NCBI GenBank assembly: GCA_024404095.1
Contig: JAKSQO010000006.1
Span: forward strand, 1-64,000
DNA from: Clostridia bacterium
GTDB taxonomy: Bacteria; Bacillota; Clostridia; Oscillospirales; Acutalibacteraceae
Direction: 5' to 3'
DNA length: 64,000 nucleotides
The notes beneath the pieces are model-generated. The model was given only the letters and a program-made list of their open reading frames with translations. It did no database searches and was not told where the DNA came from. A program made the translations under genes and the position numbers. Positions 62,971-64,000 of the stretch are shown here, piece after piece; position 1 is the stretch's first letter; each line of letters starts with the position of its first letter.

Positions 62971-63726
62971 TTATTTAAGAGTAATTTCAGTAATAACAGG
63001 GCAGTGGTCTGAGGGATAGTGTCCGTCAAACTTGTCCTCACATACCTTATATGTATTTGCTTCAAAGCCGTCTGTAATGAACACAAAGTCGATAACAGCA
63101 GGCGGGCAGTTGTGGTGGAAGAATTCATGGAAGGTATTCTTGTTCTCGGTAACAGGAGCAAGGAACTTTACATCCTTGAATACACCGCCGTTAGCCATAT
63201 CAACATAGCAGTCCTCGTTTTCGGGAATGTTGAAGTCGCCTGTAATAACAGCAGGGCAGTCAAGCTTCTTAGCAAACTCGTTGATAAGCTCAACGCCTTT
63301 CTTTCTTGCAAGTGCGCTGACATGGTCAAGATGAACGTTCATTGCAACAAAGGTCTTGCCGCACTTAATGCACTTGAGCTTTGCCCATGAGCAGATGCGT
63401 GTGCAAGCTGTATTCCATGAACGTGAGGGAACATCGGGAGTTTCACTTATCCAAAACCAGCCCTTGTCGAGAAGCTCAAACTTATCCTTTTTATAGAAGA
63501 CAGGGGAAAATTCTCCGCCTTCCTTTCCGTCATCTCTGCCGACACCGACATAGTCGTATTCGGGCATACCTTTCCAGAAAATTTTCATCCAGTCAAGATG
63601 AGCTTCCTGAATACCGAAAATATCGGGCATATAGTTTCTGACTGTTGCTATAACTTCATCCTGTCTTTCCTTCCAGCTGTGGCCGTCAGCGCCGTAGCAA
63701 AGGACGTTAAATGTCATAACTTTCAT
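62971..63726 (-). CDS. Endonuclease/exonuclease/phosphatase family protein
   Basis: The 251-residue protein has the metal-dependent EEP fold: MKVMTFNVLCYG, DIFGIQEAHLDW with the metal Glu, MNVHLDHVS, ITGDFNIPENEDCY and the final SDHCPVI His. Without a signal peptide it acts in the cytoplasm. Members act on DNA, RNA caps, phosphoinositides or sugar phosphates; the motif set does not decide. It overlaps the rex gene by 4 bp (ATGA), so the two are coupled. Confidence 0.88.
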   Translation of the reverse strand: MKVMTFNVLCYGADGHSWKERQDEVIATVRNYMPDIFGIQEAHLDWMKIFWKGMPEYDYVGVGRDDGKEGGEFSPVFYKKDKFELLDKGWFWISETPDVPSRSWNTACTRICSWAKLKCIKCGKTFVAMNVHLDHVSALARKKGVELINEFAKKLDCPAVITGDFNIPENEDCYVDMANGGVFKDVKFLAPVTENKNTFHEFFHHNCPPAVIDFVFITDGFEANTYKVCEDKFDGHYPSDHCPVITEITLK

Positions 63727-64000
63727 AATTGTAACTCTCCTTTATTCGTTATCTGATAGGTTAATGTCATCAGACTGTCATTGAGGTGAACGTTTTCTAC
63801 AACTACATCGGGATACTCTGAAAGAATATCATAGTGGCTGAAGTTCCAGAAGTTTGTAATTCCGAGATTGACCAGTCGCTCAACGATACTCGGAGCGGCT
63901 TCACTCGGAATACAGAGAACGGCAACTACAGGCTCAACCTCTGAGCAATACATTTCAAGATCATCAATCGGGGAAATTGAAAGACCTTTAATTCTGATTT
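63723..64000 (-). CDS. rex: Redox-sensing transcriptional repressor Rex, C-terminal part
   Basis: The frame stays open to the window edge, so the start is missing. The 92 visible residues match the NADH-binding C-terminal half of Rex: VEPVVAVLCIPSEAAPSIVE, LGITNFWNFSHYDI, and the end VVVENVHLNDSLMTLTYQI. Rex senses the NADH/NAD+ ratio and represses fermentation and respiration genes. The DNA-binding domain lies outside the window. Confidence 0.88.
   Translation of the reverse strand, partial: IRIKGLSISPIDDLEMYCSEVEPVVAVLCIPSEAAPSIVERLVNLGITNFWNFSHYDILSEYPDVVVENVHLNDSLMTLTYQITNKGELQL

Overview
The window reads as chromosome of a mid-GC, Gram-positive, spore-forming gut anaerobe of the Clostridia, most likely a Ruminococcus-like member of the Oscillospiraceae. 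The evidence is spoIIID and a YlmC/YmxH-type sporulation gene, a secreted papain-like protease that ends in a dockerin domain, many glycoside hydrolases, strong TTGACA/TATAAT promoters with GGAGG ribosome binding sites, and Rex-, YtrA- and Fur-type regulators. The species is an inference. No phage, transposase, CRISPR array or 16S/23S gene was seen.

Layout. 1-2.7 kb: the 3' end of a tRNA, an XRE regulator and a DUF2804 protein with a signal peptide. 2.8-8.9 kb: purA (minus), then a plus-strand run of metallophosphoesterase, nitroreductase, MBOAT acyltransferase, SGNH-like partner and DUF3006 protein. 8.9-11.9 kb: a zinc uptake operon (Fur-family regulator, znuA, znuC, znuB) behind a promoter with a Fur-like operator. 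11.9-13.1 kb: a flavin reductase-like gene, two tandem 5S rRNA genes each with its own promoter and terminator, and ylmC. 13.2-30.7 kb: secreted and carbohydrate-active genes (ceramidase-like hydrolase, lipase, GH78 rhamnosidase, dockerin protease, sialate-esterase-like protein, GH36 alpha-galactosidase with an allulose-6-phosphate-epimerase-like gene, a ribokinase-like gene and a GDPD), plus gdhA and a phosphoribosyltransferase-like orphan. 30.7-34.7 kb: a self-regulated YtrA-type regulator/ABC transporter operon.

34.8-44.4 kb is a minus-strand housekeeping operon from one strong promoter: rnj, gdpP, rplI, dnaB, tilS, hpt, ftsH. 44.6-51.7 kb holds rnhA, a small membrane protein, a GH38-GH31 glycosidase operon, and a divergent deoC-cdd nucleoside salvage operon. 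51.8-54.2 kb is the most unusual region. It has a TraX-like gene and small orphan genes separated by four copies of a 20-bp hairpin-like repeat, and it ends at a long inverted repeat that covers the ribosome binding site of a DUF4830 gene. 54.8-64 kb returns to core functions: a FliB-like protein, spoIIID-asnB, asd and dapA for lysine and diaminopimelate synthesis, queA-tgt-yajC, an endonuclease/exonuclease/phosphatase-family gene and the C-terminal part of rex.

Taken together, the genes suggest a saccharolytic spore-former that displays or secretes degradative enzymes, scavenges zinc and nucleosides, and has little recent mobile DNA. Two regions carry structure that ordinary genes do not explain: the 52.5-54.2 kb cassette-like region and the 15.0-15.2 kb intergenic repeat cluster.
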